64,000 nt of DNA from Planktothrix paucivesiculata PCC 9631 (GCF_900009265.2 NZ_LR735016.1:111355-175354); one strand, 5' to 3'; shown: positions 21,430 through 32,426, numbered from the stretch's first letter. Made by a program: numbers and translations. The notes: generated by a model from the sequence alone, not told the origin.

Positions 21430-22335
21430 TCAAATTTCTCCTCCCCAAACCCACCGGACACTCCAGAATACCATCAGACAAATCAGAGCTACTCCATCCC
21501 AAGGTTTAAAGCGAAGTTGATGCCATTCTACCCGATGTTGATCGGGACTGGTGAACCCTCGAACCTGCATGGCGCTGGCAATTTGTTCGGCGCGTAATAA
21601 TAAATTTTGTAAAAGCCGTTCCGCCAAGGTTAGCCAAACCTGAATGGTGCGTCGTAGTCCTAATTTTTTCCAATTAATGGCACGGGTTCTGATAGAACGG
21701 ATTAAATTTTGAATTTCCTCTAAAACTAAGGGAAAAAATCGCAGGGATAGGGTCAGGGTTAAGGCAATTTCTGTAACGGGTAATTTTAACTTTCGTAGGG
21801 GTTCCATGAGGCTTTCTAAAGCCATGGCAATTTCTTCGGAAGCGGTGGTTAATAAATACAAATTTGTACTATAAACCAGGGTAAACAAGAGGGTACTCGT
21901 CCTAATTGCTAAATCAACGGAATAGCGGGTAATTTCTAGGGGCCCTTGGGAAAATAATACATATCGATAGGAGGTGGGTTGCGGTAGGGGTTCTGTTGAT
22001 CCAGATGCAGAAAAGGTTAATTCCTGTTCAGGAAGTCGAGGTTGATGGTTAACTGCCAAACCATCGGGCATAATACAACTTAATAGAAACAACAACCCAC
22101 AAAACATCAGTAACCACCCCATTTGTCGCTTCCAAACCCGGAAAGGAATGCGTGCCAATAGGGTGATTAAAATTAACAATCCAACTAAGACTAATCGCCA
22201 CCCCGGATTAGCTAATAAAGGAGCCACTAAAAAGCTCATTAACCAAATTAACTTAACCCGGGCGTCGAGACGATGTAACCCGGTAATCGGTTGTTCTAAA
22301 TATAATCCAATGGGAAGCGATCGGAGTAAGTCCAT
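21430..22335 (-). CDS. CbiQ/EcfT-type transmembrane transporter subunit
   Basis: The 301-residue membrane protein has five to six hydrophobic segments and the coupling-helix motifs of ECF transporter T subunits (LRKLKLPVTEIALTLTLSLRF and AMQVRGF). It would join a substrate-binding S subunit and ATPases encoded elsewhere to import a vitamin or metal. It starts one base after der ends, so the two are co-transcribed. Substrate cannot be inferred. Confidence 0.85.
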   Translation of the reverse strand: MDLLRSLPIGLYLEQPITGLHRLDARVKLIWLMSFLVAPLLANPGWRLVLVGLLILITLLARIPFRVWKRQMGWLLMFCGLLFLLSCIMPDGLAVNHQPRLPEQELTFSASGSTEPLPQPTSYRYVLFSQGPLEITRYSVDLAIRTSTLLFTLVYSTNLYLLTTASEEIAMALESLMEPLRKLKLPVTEIALTLTLSLRFFPLVLEEIQNLIRSIRTRAINWKKLGLRRTIQVWLTLAERLLQNLLLRAEQIASAMQVRGFTSPDQHRVEWHQLRFKPWDGVALICLMVFWSVRWVWGGEI

Positions 22336-22336
22336 T

Positions 22337-23701
22337 TTACTTAACGCGGGTGGCTCGGTTAGCGGGATTTCGTTCGATTTCTCGGGCAGATTTGCCTCGC
22401 CAAATTAACTTAATCGGTGTGCCTTTAAAGCCTAATTGTTTGCGGAATTGACCATCAATATAACGACGGTAATTGTCATTAAATCGTTTGGGATCATTAA
22501 CAAATAAAACCAACGTTGGAGGTTTACTACTGACTTGGGTTCCATAGTAGATTTTCCCCTGTTTCCCTTGGCGAGTGACGGGGGGAGAATGCCAACTGAT
22601 GGCTTCTTCGATCACTTCATTAATTACGGCTGTTGAAACCCGTCGTTCATGACCTTCGGCGGCGGTATCAACTAAATTGAGAATTTTTTCCACCCGTTGG
22701 CCGGTTTTAGCACTAATAAAAATTAATTCCGCCCAATCCATAAAATAGAGTTTGGCTCGGACTTCTTTTTCATAGTCTAAAATAGTATAGGTATCCTTCT
22801 CGATCGCATCCCATTTATTCACCACAATTACACAGGATCGACCTTCTTCAATAATCCGATCAGCTAATTTTTGATCTTGATCGGTGACTTGATCAATGGC
22901 GTCAATTACGAGTAACACCACATCCGCCCGATTAATAGCTTTAAAGGCGCGATTAATCCCAAAAAATTCCGCCCCATATTCTACATTTTTCTTGCGTCGA
23001 ATTCCGGCGGTATCAATTAAGCGATAGGTTTTTCCATCCCGTTCAATTACCGTATCAATGGCATCTCGGGTTGTACCGGAAATCGGGCTAACAATGGCGC
23101 GATTTTCCCCTAAAAAGGCATTCAATAAACTCGATTTTCCGACATTAGGACGACCAATAATCGCCACTTTAATTTCTTTTTCGGTTTCGATTTCATCAAT
23201 CGAGGGTAAATGCTTAATTAAATCATCTAATAATTCCCCAGTTCCCGATCCATGAATCCCAGAAACCGGATAGGGTTCTCCTAGTCCTAGTTCCCAAAAA
23301 TCGGCGGCTTGAATAATTCCGGTGGTGGGAGATTCACATTTATTTACTGCTAATAAAATCGGTATTGATTGTTCCCGTAACCAGAAGGCGATCGCTTCAT
23401 CTCCACCCGTCAAACCCATTTGACCATCCACCACAAAAATGGCGGCGGTGGCTTCGGTTAAAGCGATCATTGCCTGTTCTCGAATCAGGGGCAAAAATTC
23501 CGTATCATCATCAAAGACTAAACCCCCGGTATCGACGACTTGAAATTCTCGATCCTGCCAAAAGGCGGGACGATAGGTGCGATCGCGGGTAATACCGGGC
23601 TGATCATGCACAATCGCTTCGGGATTTCCCGCCAAACGATTGGCTAGAGTTGATTTTCCGACATTAGGACGGCCAATAATAGCAACAATAGGTAGAGACA
23701 T
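22337..23701 (-). CDS. der: Ribosome biogenesis GTPase Der (EngA)
   Basis: The 454-residue protein has two tandem GTPase domains, each with G1 (GRPNVGKST and GRPNVGKSS), G3 (DTGG and DTAG) and G4 (NKCE and NKWD), then a KH-like C-terminal domain. It acts in 50S ribosome assembly. It heads the minus-strand run down to proC. Complete. Confidence 0.97.
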   Translation of the reverse strand: MSLPIVAIIGRPNVGKSTLANRLAGNPEAIVHDQPGITRDRTYRPAFWQDREFQVVDTGGLVFDDDTEFLPLIREQAMIALTEATAAIFVVDGQMGLTGGDEAIAFWLREQSIPILLAVNKCESPTTGIIQAADFWELGLGEPYPVSGIHGSGTGELLDDLIKHLPSIDEIETEKEIKVAIIGRPNVGKSSLLNAFLGENRAIVSPISGTTRDAIDTVIERDGKTYRLIDTAGIRRKKNVEYGAEFFGINRAFKAINRADVVLLVIDAIDQVTDQDQKLADRIIEEGRSCVIVVNKWDAIEKDTYTILDYEKEVRAKLYFMDWAELIFISAKTGQRVEKILNLVDTAAEGHERRVSTAVINEVIEEAISWHSPPVTRQGKQGKIYYGTQVSSKPPTLVLFVNDPKRFNDNYRRYIDGQFRKQLGFKGTPIKLIWRGKSAREIERNPANRATRVK

Positions 23702-23863
23702 AAACCTGTTTGGTAAGACGTAATTAACGGTAGGGGTATAATTGCTTTTCTCCTACAGTGTGCTGGGGCTAACAGTAATGGGCAAAGGGTTGATTTTGGA
23801 TTCTGACGCTTTTTGCACAGCATTTTAATTGTACATTGAAAATTTACATTAAATCAAACCTTT

Positions 23864-25114
23864 ATGGAACGTGGGATTTCACTTTTGGGATTATTTGTTT
23901 TTGTAGGAATTTCCTATCTTTGTTCGGTGAATCGCCAAGCGGTGCGTTGGCATCCGGTATTATGGGGGATTGGATTACAGTTTATTTTAGCCGTACTCAT
24001 CCTCAAAACTAAGCCCGGTTTTGCTGTATTTGAGTTTTTAGGAAAGGCGGTCAGTCAGTTTCTTAACTTTTCCGATCAGGGGGCTAAATTTGTTTTTGGA
24101 GAAGCTTTTCAAGACCATTTTATTGCTTTTAAAGTTTTACCGACAATTATTTTCTTTTCCTCTTTTATTTCTATTTTATATCACTATAAAATTTTACAAA
24201 AAGTTGTAGAAGCCGTGGCTTGGGTAATGATCCGAACTTTGAAAACATCAGGTTCGGAAACTTTATCCTGTTCGGCGAATATTTTTATCGGACAAACGGA
24301 GGCTCCGTTATTAATTAAACCCTATATTTCTACCTTGACAAACTCGGAACTTCATGCGGTGATGACTGGGGGATTTGCCACGATTGCCGGAGGGGTGATG
24401 GCTGCTTATATTTCCTTTGGGATTCCCGCCGAACATATTCTGGCGGCTTCTGTGATGTCGGCTCCTGCTGCTTTGGCAATTTCTAAACTATTCTATCCTG
24501 AAACAGAAATCTCTTTAACTAAAGGGAAAGTTAAAATAGAAGTTCAACCTACTTCTGCTAATGGAATTGATGCGGCGGCAACTGGAGCCAGTGATGGCAT
24601 GAAATTAGCCTTAAATGTGGCGGCTATGTTAATTGCTTTTTTGGGATTATTAGCCTTAATTAATGGGATTTTACAGGGTTTGGGAAGTTTTTTTGGGATG
24701 CCTTCTTTATCTTTAGAAGGGATTTTGGGTTATTTATTTGCTCCGATCGCTTGGTTAATGGGAATTCCCATGGCAGATTGTTTACAGGTGGGAAGTTTAT
24801 TAGGTAAAAAAACAGTCTTAAATGAATTTATTGCCTATTTAGACTTAAAACAATTGATCGAAAATTCTCAACAACTCGCTCAAGGTAAAGGGGTAGAAAA
24901 TAGCGTTTCTACAATTTCTGAACGGGCTATAATTATTTCTACCTATGCCCTCTGTGGGTTCTCTAATATTGGTTCGGTTGCCATACAAATTGGGGGAATT
25001 TCTGCGATCGCCCCCGAACGACAAGCTGATGTTGCTCGCTTAGGAATTAGAGCCATGATCGCCGGTTCTATTGCCTGTTTTATGACCGCTTGTATTGCTG
25101 GGATACTACTATAA
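23864..25114 (+). CDS. NupC/CNT-family nucleoside transporter
   Basis: The 416-residue membrane protein has the concentrative nucleoside transporter features: Nucleos_tra2 N-terminus (IGLQFILAVLIL), gate region (FIGQTEAPLLIKPYI), and C-terminal ALCGFSNIGSVAIQIGG. It imports nucleosides with Na+ or H+. This fits with the exported 5'-nucleotidase at 128-1711 as a salvage route, though they are far apart. Monocistronic. Confidence 0.92.
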   Translation: MERGISLLGLFVFVGISYLCSVNRQAVRWHPVLWGIGLQFILAVLILKTKPGFAVFEFLGKAVSQFLNFSDQGAKFVFGEAFQDHFIAFKVLPTIIFFSSFISILYHYKILQKVVEAVAWVMIRTLKTSGSETLSCSANIFIGQTEAPLLIKPYISTLTNSELHAVMTGGFATIAGGVMAAYISFGIPAEHILAASVMSAPAALAISKLFYPETEISLTKGKVKIEVQPTSANGIDAAATGASDGMKLALNVAAMLIAFLGLLALINGILQGLGSFFGMPSLSLEGILGYLFAPIAWLMGIPMADCLQVGSLLGKKTVLNEFIAYLDLKQLIENSQQLAQGKGVENSVSTISERAIIISTYALCGFSNIGSVAIQIGGISAIAPERQADVARLGIRAMIAGSIACFMTACIAGILL

Positions 25115-25260
25115 TAAAAAATACCTGCCATCCTCTGAAAAAACGATTACTTTTTGTAAAGCAAAACCAAAAACTTGCAACACTATTTTACATTAAGTGA
25201 GTCGATTCAAAACTACAATATGAATAAAACATAGAGAGATTATTTGCTGTTGCTAGACCT

Positions 25261-27024
25261 ATGAATTATTTATCTATTTTTGTTTCTCTTTACAAAATGA
25301 TGGTTTGGGCAGGTTTGTTTTTTTTGCCTTCCCTGGGAATTTTTGCCTTATTAGTAATTGCCAACCCCACGGTAAAATTTGTTTTATTTACTTTTCATGA
25401 AATTTCTATTATTCTAGCTTGTTTAATATCTGCTTTAGTCGGTGTTGTGGCTTATCGTTCTTATCAAAAACAGGGAGTGCAAACCCTCCGCTATTGGTCA
25501 TTTGCATTTTTAGGATTTGCAATTATTTATTCTTGGCATGGGATTCTTACCCGAACTGCTCTGTTTAACCCCGTTATCTTTCTAATTTTTGGCCCGACTT
25601 CTCGGACGATTTTAGCAGCTTATTTATTCTGGGGCATCGCCAAAATCAATGCTCATCCTGATCCAATTCACCTGCGATTTAAGGCATCTAAATGGCAGCC
25701 CCATATCGCTTTTTTTCTGGTTTTGAGTATGGTTTTATTGGGTTTGGTTTTTTCTGGGGCAGCTATTTCTATTTTTTATATTAAGTTATTAGAACGAATT
25801 TCCTTAGTGATTTTGATCTGCGTTTTAATCCGAATGTTACCGTTAATTCCGATTCGCTCATTTTTGCTCCTATGCCACTTTTTTGCCCTCAGTTTCTTTA
25901 TTCAAGCATCGATTGCTTTTCTTTTAAGTCTGCCTTGGAATACGATGTGGTGGTATGCCCATGCCTGTTCAGGTGCAGGGTTTTTGATTTTGGGGTATGG
26001 TATTCTTCGAGGCTATGAAACCACAGAAACCTTTGATCAAGTTTATGATCTCAAAGAATTACAAGACAAATTATTTACAAGTGAAGCAAAACGCACGGAA
26101 TTAGGGTTAATTATTGAGGAAAAAGAAAAAGCGCAGCAAGAGTTAAAAAATGCCTTAGAAGATTTACAGAAAACCCAGATCCAACTGGTACAAAGTGAAA
26201 AGATGTCTGCATTAGGTGCTTTAGTCGCAGGGGTAGCCCATGAGATCAATAATCCGGTCAGCTTTATTAGTAGTAACTTAGTTCATTGTGAAATGTACCT
26301 GAATGATTTAATGAACCATATTAAACTTTATGAACAAAATCTTTTTGCAAATATTGCTGACATCGAAAAGCATAAAAAAGATATCGATTTAGACTATATT
26401 ATTGAAGATTGTCCCCGATTAATTACTTCCATGAAAGAAGGCACAACCCGCTTAATTGAAATCAGTCAAAGTTTAAGAACTTTCTCTCGTTCAGACCATC
26501 AATGTAGGGTTGCCTTTAATATTCATGAAGGGATTGATAGCACCTTAATGATTCTCCGTCATCGTTTAAAAGCTAATGAAAAACACCCGGAAATTAAGAT
26601 TATCAAAAAATATGGTAATATTCCTCAGATTCTCTGTTATCCTGGGCAACTCAATCAAGTGTTTATGAATTTAATTGCTAATGCCATTGATGCCTTAAGT
26701 GAACCCAGTTCAGATCCAGAAAATCCATCCCAAAGAACAAAAAATCCTGAAATTTTAATCACTACTGAAACCAAACCTCAACAACAAAAGGTAATGATTA
26801 TGATTGAAGATAATGGGGACGGAATGACACCGGAAATCAAAAATCAAATTTTTGATCATCTATTTACGACAAAACCTGTCGGTCAAGGCACAGGTTTAGG
26901 ATTATCCATTTCTCGTCAAATTATTGAAGAAAAACATGAAGGTAAAATTTATTGTTACTCGGTCTTAGGAGAAGGAACTTGTTTCACCATTGAACTGGGA
27001 ATTACCACTATGTTAGACACTTGA
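25261..27024 (+). CDS. Membrane histidine kinase with multi-helix sensor
   Basis: The 587-residue protein has about seven to eight membrane helices (residues 10-245), a coiled coil (about 262-310) and a HisKA/HATPase core with His about 327 in GVAHEINNP, NLIANAIDAL, DNGDGM and GTGLGLSISRQI. This is the Hpk4-like GVAHEINNP class common in cyanobacteria. The membrane region resembles MASE-type sensors but I cannot assign a named family. No response regulator is adjacent. The first ATG at 25261 is used. Confidence 0.88.
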   Translation: MNYLSIFVSLYKMMVWAGLFFLPSLGIFALLVIANPTVKFVLFTFHEISIILACLISALVGVVAYRSYQKQGVQTLRYWSFAFLGFAIIYSWHGILTRTALFNPVIFLIFGPTSRTILAAYLFWGIAKINAHPDPIHLRFKASKWQPHIAFFLVLSMVLLGLVFSGAAISIFYIKLLERISLVILICVLIRMLPLIPIRSFLLLCHFFALSFFIQASIAFLLSLPWNTMWWYAHACSGAGFLILGYGILRGYETTETFDQVYDLKELQDKLFTSEAKRTELGLIIEEKEKAQQELKNALEDLQKTQIQLVQSEKMSALGALVAGVAHEINNPVSFISSNLVHCEMYLNDLMNHIKLYEQNLFANIADIEKHKKDIDLDYIIEDCPRLITSMKEGTTRLIEISQSLRTFSRSDHQCRVAFNIHEGIDSTLMILRHRLKANEKHPEIKIIKKYGNIPQILCYPGQLNQVFMNLIANAIDALSEPSSDPENPSQRTKNPEILITTETKPQQQKVMIMIEDNGDGMTPEIKNQIFDHLFTTKPVGQGTGLGLSISRQIIEEKHEGKIYCYSVLGEGTCFTIELGITTMLDT

Positions 27025-27113
27025 TTCACGGCAGATCATTAATTTGTCTAATTTCTGTAAAAAAAATTAAATTCATTTGGTTCAGTAATCAGATATGATA
27101 ATTTTACTGATAA

Positions 27114-27953
27114 ATGATTACTGAAATTATTATGAGTGAATCTCAATTGATTGTTGCCCAAAAATGGTTAGGAGAACATCTCGAAGATCCGAATATTGTG
27201 ATTGTAGATTGTCGGTTTTCCTTGGCTAATCCTCAACTCGGACAACAACAGTATCAAGAAAGTCATATCCCAGGAGCTTTTTATTTAGATTTAGACCAAG
27301 ATTTATCGAGTCCGATTCAAAAACATGGCGGACGTCATCCCTTACCAAATCCAGAAAAAATATCTCAAAAATTATCGGAAATTGGCATAACTTCTCAACA
27401 AACTTTAGTCGTTGCTTATGATGATTCTCGGTTGGCTTTTGCCTCTCGGTTGTGGTGGTTATTACGTTATTTTGGGCATAATCAAGTCGTTTTATTAGAT
27501 GGAGGATTTAGCCAGTGGAAAAATTCAGATTATCCAATTACTTCTAATATTCCTACGGCAAAATTAGGACAATTTACACCGGAAATTCAAGCGCAAATGC
27601 TGGTTAATATTGAAACAGTAAAAGCCCGAAAAGATTTGCCTGGAGTGGTGCTCATAGACTCCCGGGAACCCGAACGCTATTTAGGAAAAAATGAACCCAT
27701 TGATCCCATCGCTGGATGTATTCCGGGGGCGGTTAATTATCCTTGGCAAGAGGTGACAGAAACCACAGGTTTTGTTAGAATAAACGAACAATCCCAACGC
27801 TGGCAAAATATTAAAGACGCAGAAGAAATAATCGTTTATTGTGGTTCGGGAGTTACCGCCTGTGTGAATTTATTTTCCTTAGAATTAGCAGGGATTAAAA
27901 ATACCAAACTCTATGGAGGAAGCTGGAGTGATTGGTGTTCGTATTTAATATAA
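27114..27953 (+). CDS. Sulfurtransferase (two rhodanese domains)
   Basis: The 279-residue protein has two rhodanese modules; the second carries the catalytic Cys (about 243) in YCGSGVTAC. The first holds the inactive-domain signature (VDCRFSLANP, HIPGAFYLDLDQDLS). CGSGVTA matches 3-mercaptopyruvate/thiosulfate sulfurtransferases. A second in-frame ATG at 27132 precedes SESQLIVAQKWL and may be the true start. It lies upstream of thiG, which needs sulfur, but heptamers separate the two. Confidence 0.88.
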   Translation: MITEIIMSESQLIVAQKWLGEHLEDPNIVIVDCRFSLANPQLGQQQYQESHIPGAFYLDLDQDLSSPIQKHGGRHPLPNPEKISQKLSEIGITSQQTLVVAYDDSRLAFASRLWWLLRYFGHNQVVLLDGGFSQWKNSDYPITSNIPTAKLGQFTPEIQAQMLVNIETVKARKDLPGVVLIDSREPERYLGKNEPIDPIAGCIPGAVNYPWQEVTETTGFVRINEQSQRWQNIKDAEEIIVYCGSGVTACVNLFSLELAGIKNTKLYGGSWSDWCSYLI

Positions 27954-28033
27954 GCACAAAAATCATAAATCATATTCCCATAATATAATTCTAAATGATT
28001 GGTAATCATTTTAAGATATTAACCAAAAGTCTA

Positions 28034-28110
28034 TTACCCATTACCCATTACCCATTACCCATTACCCATTACCCATTACCCATTACCCATTACCCATTAC
28101 CCATTACCCA
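28034..28110. repeat. Eleven perfect TTACCCA heptamers before thiG
   Basis: Eleven consecutive TTACCCA copies (77 bp) end three bases before the thiG start codon, leaving no room for a recognisable ribosome-binding site. Confidence 0.95.
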
Positions 28111-28113
28111 CTT

Positions 28114-28941
28114 ATGCAAACCCTAGAAAAAACTAACTCATCTTTCCTCGATACTCCCCTAACCATTGCCGGAAAAACCTTTAAGTCTCGGTTAATGACC
28201 GGGACGGGGAAATATCGTAACCTCCAAGAAATGCGGGACAGTATTAGCGCTAGTGGCTGCGAAATTGTCACCGTCGCCGTTAGACGAGTCCAAACCCAAG
28301 CCGCAGGACATGAGGGATTAGCCGAGGCCATTGATTGGACTAAAATTTGGATGCTACCCAATACCGCCGGATGTCAAACCGCAGAAGAAGCGATTCGGGT
28401 GGCCAGACTCGGACGGGAAATGGCTAAATTATTAGGACAGGAAGACAATAATTTTGTCAAATTAGAAGTGATTCCCGATAGTAAATACTTACTTCCTGAC
28501 CCCATTGGCACGTTAGAAGCCGCAGAACAGCTAGTTAAAGAAGGTTTTGCGGTTTTACCCTATATTAACGCCGATCCCCTGCTGGCCAAACGTTTAGAGG
28601 ACGTTGGCTGTGTCACGGTGATGCCTTTGGGTTCTCCCATCGGTTCAGGACAGGGAATTAGAAACGCTGCTAATATTGCCATCATTATTGATAATGCCAC
28701 GGTTCCCGTGGTTGTGGATGCCGGAATTGGCGCGCCCAGTGAAGCGGCTTTTGCTATGGAAATGGGGGCGGATGCGTTATTAATTAATTCGGCGATCGCC
28801 TTGGCCCAAAATTCAACAGCCATGGCCCGAGCCATGGGAATGGCCGCAGAAGCCGGACGTTTGGCCTATCTAGCTGGACGCATTCCGGTCAAAACCTACG
28901 CCCAAGCCTCCTCTCCCCTAACCGGGACTATTACCAGTTAG
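28114..28941 (+). CDS. thiG: Thiazole synthase ThiG
   Basis: The 275-residue enzyme makes the thiazole phosphate of thiamine from deoxyxylulose phosphate, dehydroglycine and ThiS thiocarboxylate. Family motifs: [14 protein letters not shown], the catalytic lysine in [30 protein letters not shown] and [14 protein letters not shown]. Complete. thiS and thiO are not adjacent. The start codon abuts heptamer repeats, so its 5' leader is repeat DNA. Confidence 0.95.
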   Translation: MQTLEKTNSSFLDTPLTIAGKTFKSRLMTGTGKYRNLQEMRDSISASGCEIVTVAVRRVQTQAAGHEGLAEAIDWTKIWMLPNTAGCQTAEEAIRVARLGREMAKLLGQEDNNFVKLEVIPDSKYLLPDPIGTLEAAEQLVKEGFAVLPYINADPLLAKRLEDVGCVTVMPLGSPIGSGQGIRNAANIAIIIDNATVPVVVDAGIGAPSEAAFAMEMGADALLINSAIALAQNSTAMARAMGMAAEAGRLAYLAGRIPVKTYAQASSPLTGTITS

Positions 28942-29005
28942 ATTTTCCTTTTGTCTAAATTTTTGTTATCGTTGATCCCAGATATTAACCTATGGATTTT
29001 TCATC

Positions 29006-29176
29006 ATGCCTTATATCAATGAAGAAGGTGGACGTCTGAATAACTTCGCAGTCGAACCTAAAGTTTATACGGCCGAACCTCCTACCAATTCACAAAAACG
29101 CAATTATATTATTGGTGGTATTGCTGGGGTTGTTCTAGTCGGGGGTTTATTGTTCCTTGCTTTCACTGTCTCCTAA
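29006..29176 (+). CDS. psb34: Photosystem II assembly protein Psb34
   Basis: This 56-residue protein is of the Ssl1498/Psb34 family, a single-helix protein that binds CP47 during photosystem II assembly. It reads MPYINEEGGRLNNFAVEPK, then a PTNSQKRNY linker, then one transmembrane helix ending FTVS, the same length as the Synechocystis protein as I recall it. A longer paralogue is at 6068-6358. It is 64 bp behind thiG and on the same strand. Confidence 0.9.
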   Translation: MPYINEEGGRLNNFAVEPKVYTAEPPTNSQKRNYIIGGIAGVVLVGGLLFLAFTVS

Positions 29177-29365
29177 AATATCAATCATTTAGTCCGGGCG
29201 GGTTTTAGTTGTTTTGCGTTCGGTAAAAAGCCCCCCGGATTTGAACTAAACCACAAAGACACGAAGAATAGAAATAACCCTTAAAAACTTGTCTGTCTCC
29301 TGAACCTGAACCGCTAGATGGAAGAAGATAATTAGATATTCTAGCTGATGGTTTAAGGGTTGATT
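29177..29365. other. Intergenic DNA with hairpin and dispersed motif
   Basis: An imperfect inverted repeat (TTTAGTCCGGG near 29187 against CCGGATTTGAACTAAA near 29235-29250) suggests a hairpin behind psb34. The motif ACCACAAAGACAC (29250-29262) recurs at 61550-61562. The TTGAACTAA stretch resembles a tRNA T-arm but no cloverleaf can be built. Confidence 0.4.
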
Positions 29366-31303
29366 ATGGGGATGGGCAATAATGGTTCTATTTTACTTTC
29401 GGAGACTCATCAGCGAACCTATAATCGCTTACAACAGGCACTGGCTTTAAAACTTCGCCGTCAGGTTTTTGTTGCGGTTTGTGATAACTTAAATTTGCGA
29501 AATTATCTGGCGTTGCAGTTAGAAACGGATTTATTATCTCAAAATCAGAGTGATATTGTCCCCGAATCTGTGATTTCTCCCGCTTTAATTAGTTTAAAAT
29601 TAGATTTGAGTAATCCCAATCCCTTTCAGGCAATTACTCAATGGTATACTCAAAATAAATCCGATTCTAGTAATCAAGATATGATCGGATTTCAAATTTT
29701 AGGGGTGGAACATCTGACCCGTCAACCTCCGGCAAAGCAATGGTCGTTTTTAAGGTATTTGCGAACTTTAGAAAACCATGTTGATGGCTTAGAATTTAGT
29801 TTGCTGTTGTGGATTTCTTCTCCTTGGTTATATTGTATCCAACAATCTGCACCGGAGTTTTGGGAGCGACGAACCGGGGTATTTGAATGGATGAGTGATC
29901 CGACTCCGAGTGATGGGGAATCAGAGACGATTTCCTTAGATTCTACCACGATTTCCCAACCTGTTGAAAGTGTTCAAATATCTGATCCTGTGCAGCAAGT
30001 TCTCGATAAAATTCAACAATTTGAGCAACAGTCTGCCCTGTATCCATTATATCAATCCTATCGTCAATTAGGGAATATTTACCGCGATCGCATTATGGCT
30101 GGGGAACATTTAGAAGTTCACTATACCCTAGCTATTCAAGCCTATAAACGGGTTTTAGAAATTATTCCCGAACTTGATAAAAATTCTATTTCCTCCGATG
30201 TTCAGGATGATTATATTCATGCTTTTAACGATTTAGGTACTTTATATTGGATGGGATTTCGCCAAAGGTTTAAAGATAATTTAAACTCTCCCGATCTCCT
30301 TGATTATTTAGAAAAAAGTATTATTTTTTATCAAAATGCTTTAATGAGAACCGATCCGGAAATTCATCCCAATTTATATATACAAGTCCAAAAAAATTTG
30401 GGGACAGCCTATGTAGATTTAGCCGCTTTTCAAGATACTATTAAAAATTTAGAACAGTCAATTATTGCCTATACAGAAGCCTTATGTTATCTGAATTTTA
30501 ACCAACCTGAAATTAATATTTCCCAGATTCAAGATTATGCTACAATTCAAAATAATCTGGGAACTATCTATTGGAAACTCGCCCAAAAAACCCAACCTAT
30601 TCCCCATCTAAAAGCGGCGATCACTGCCTATACTGAGGCGATGGAGTTTTATACCCCCCAACAAGATCCCCTGAATTATGCCCTACTACAAACCAATTTA
30701 GGCACGGCCTATTGGACATTAAGCCAACACCAACCCTCGGCTAAATTGCTCTTACAAGCCATTTATGCCTATCACCAAGCCTTGACCTATCGGACGACCG
30801 CCTCAGCCCCGATCGCCTGTGCAGCTACTTATAATAACTTGGGTATCGTTTATTGGCATTTGGCGAATCATTATCAGAAGCCGGAAATTCGGGCTAAATT
30901 TCTGAAACGGGCGATCGCAGCCTATAAAAAGGCTCTCTCTATTGTTACCGATCTCAGTCCATCTCAACTCAATTTTGACCCCTTAGCAACCCAGAATAAC
31001 CTGGGATTAACCCACTATCAACTGGCCACCGACTCCCATTTAAACCTCGAAAAAAAGACTCGCATGGCTTGTTTAAAAGCTGCACTTAGACATCATGTTA
31101 AAGCTGTTATTAGTGAGTCAAAACAACCACTCACAGATAATGTTATTTCTAATTCCAAAACTACCGAACATCACCAAACAACTTTAGGTTATTTACTGCG
31201 AACTATTCGGGCTTTCTATAATGAGTCAGGATTACCAGGACAAAATCAAGCGTTATCTCAAATTCCAGCCCATCTACTATCTGAAATCCTACCTAAAATT
31301 TAG
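29366..31303 (+). CDS. Tetratricopeptide repeat protein
   Basis: The protein has about 645 residues. The first 200 hold an uncharacterised domain rich in beta strands and Trp (LRRQVFVAVCDNLNLRNYLA...SLLLWISSPWLY), somewhat like P-loop-free relatives of STAND NTPases. Residues 225-590 contain about seven TPR-like units with a repeating NNLGTxYWxLAxxxQ core. ATG at 29366 is preferred because AAGGG lies six bases upstream. Function unknown; TPR suggests protein-protein binding. Confidence 0.75.
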   Translation: MGMGNNGSILLSETHQRTYNRLQQALALKLRRQVFVAVCDNLNLRNYLALQLETDLLSQNQSDIVPESVISPALISLKLDLSNPNPFQAITQWYTQNKSDSSNQDMIGFQILGVEHLTRQPPAKQWSFLRYLRTLENHVDGLEFSLLLWISSPWLYCIQQSAPEFWERRTGVFEWMSDPTPSDGESETISLDSTTISQPVESVQISDPVQQVLDKIQQFEQQSALYPLYQSYRQLGNIYRDRIMAGEHLEVHYTLAIQAYKRVLEIIPELDKNSISSDVQDDYIHAFNDLGTLYWMGFRQRFKDNLNSPDLLDYLEKSIIFYQNALMRTDPEIHPNLYIQVQKNLGTAYVDLAAFQDTIKNLEQSIIAYTEALCYLNFNQPEINISQIQDYATIQNNLGTIYWKLAQKTQPIPHLKAAITAYTEAMEFYTPQQDPLNYALLQTNLGTAYWTLSQHQPSAKLLLQAIYAYHQALTYRTTASAPIACAATYNNLGIVYWHLANHYQKPEIRAKFLKRAIAAYKKALSIVTDLSPSQLNFDPLATQNNLGLTHYQLATDSHLNLEKKTRMACLKAALRHHVKAVISESKQPLTDNVISNSKTTEHHQTTLGYLLRTIRAFYNESGLPGQNQALSQIPAHLLSEILPKI

Positions 31304-31323
31304 GTTTAAATTTGTGTCCTAAT

Positions 31324-32316
31324 TCAGCTAAGAATAGTATTAAATAAATAGCCGATCCCAATAATACCAAGGGTGACAATGCCAATAAATATAGCCAGCA
31401 GTTGGGGACGGAGTACCTTTTTCAGAATTACCATTTCTGGAAAAGATAGGGCTGTTACTGCCATCGTAAAAGATAATACTGTTCCCAAGGGCATTCCCTT
31501 ATTAACTAAGGCTTCTGTAATAGGCATAACTCCGGCAATATTAGCATAAAGCGGTACACCTAGAATAACAGCAATGGGCACGGCAAAAGGATTATTAGCC
31601 CCAGCCCATCTTATAATAAATTCCGTCGGTACATAGCCATGAATTAGGGCTCCAATTGCAATCCCTCCCACCACATAGGGCCAGACTGATTGAACAATTT
31701 CAATTGACTGAAACCGCCCTTGTTCAAACCTTTCTCGCCAAGTTATTTGATTTAGATATAAGTCATCATTTTGGGAAATATTCTGACGATTTTTTTGTAA
31801 CTCCCAAACAAAAGGCTCAACCCATTTTTCTAGTTTGAGTAAACCGATGAGATAACCCGCAGTAATCGCCAATATTACCCCAAAACCAATATAAAATAAA
31901 GTTACTTTTAACCCAAATAATGCCCATAATAGAATCACAGCGACCTCGTTGACCATCGGCGCTGAAATCAAATAGGAAAACGTCACTCCTAAAGGAACTC
32001 CTGCTTCTAAGAAACCAATAAATAAAGGCACAGCAGAACAAGAGCAAAAGGGGGTAATAATTCCCACCATAGCAGCAACGATATTCCCCCCTAATGTGCG
32101 TTTACCTTCTAACCAATTTCTGACTTTTTCCGGTTCCAAGAAACTTTGAAAAGTGCCTACTAGAAAGCTAATTACGATCAGCAAGGTTAAAACTTTAGGA
32201 ACATCATATAGAAAAAAGTGCAGACTAGATCCCAGATGAGATTCCAGCGACAACCCAAAGATTTGAGTAACAATCTGAGTCGCTAACCAATCAAACGGAT
32301 AAAAGGGATCAAACAT
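31324..32316 (-). CDS. UPF0718/DUF318 permease
   Basis: The 330-residue membrane protein has eight or more helices and the family signature CSCSAVPLFIGFLEAGVP near residues 92-110, plus SAPMVNEVAVILL. Members include ArsP-type organoarsenical exporters and uncharacterised permeases usually found with a thioredoxin-like partner, as here. It is the last gene of the MerR-controlled group. The Cys pair in CSCS may take part in metal or redox handling. Substrate unknown. Confidence 0.8.
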   Translation of the reverse strand: MFDPFYPFDWLATQIVTQIFGLSLESHLGSSLHFFLYDVPKVLTLLIVISFLVGTFQSFLEPEKVRNWLEGKRTLGGNIVAAMVGIITPFCSCSAVPLFIGFLEAGVPLGVTFSYLISAPMVNEVAVILLWALFGLKVTLFYIGFGVILAITAGYLIGLLKLEKWVEPFVWELQKNRQNISQNDDLYLNQITWRERFEQGRFQSIEIVQSVWPYVVGGIAIGALIHGYVPTEFIIRWAGANNPFAVPIAVILGVPLYANIAGVMPITEALVNKGMPLGTVLSFTMAVTALSFPEMVILKKVLRPQLLAIFIGIVTLGIIGIGYLFNTILS

Positions 32317-32426
32317 ATAGAAATCCTATTTGAGTTGTGTTTAAAATTTTGGGGTAAAAGGGAATAGGGAATAGGGAGCAGAGGCAGTGCGAGCGTCCTC
32401 GCTCGCTGAATATCACCCAAAACCTG

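Noticed and set aside
29185-29260. Possible tRNA (T-arm-like TTTGAACT)
   Set aside because: No anticodon arm or acceptor stem can be paired.
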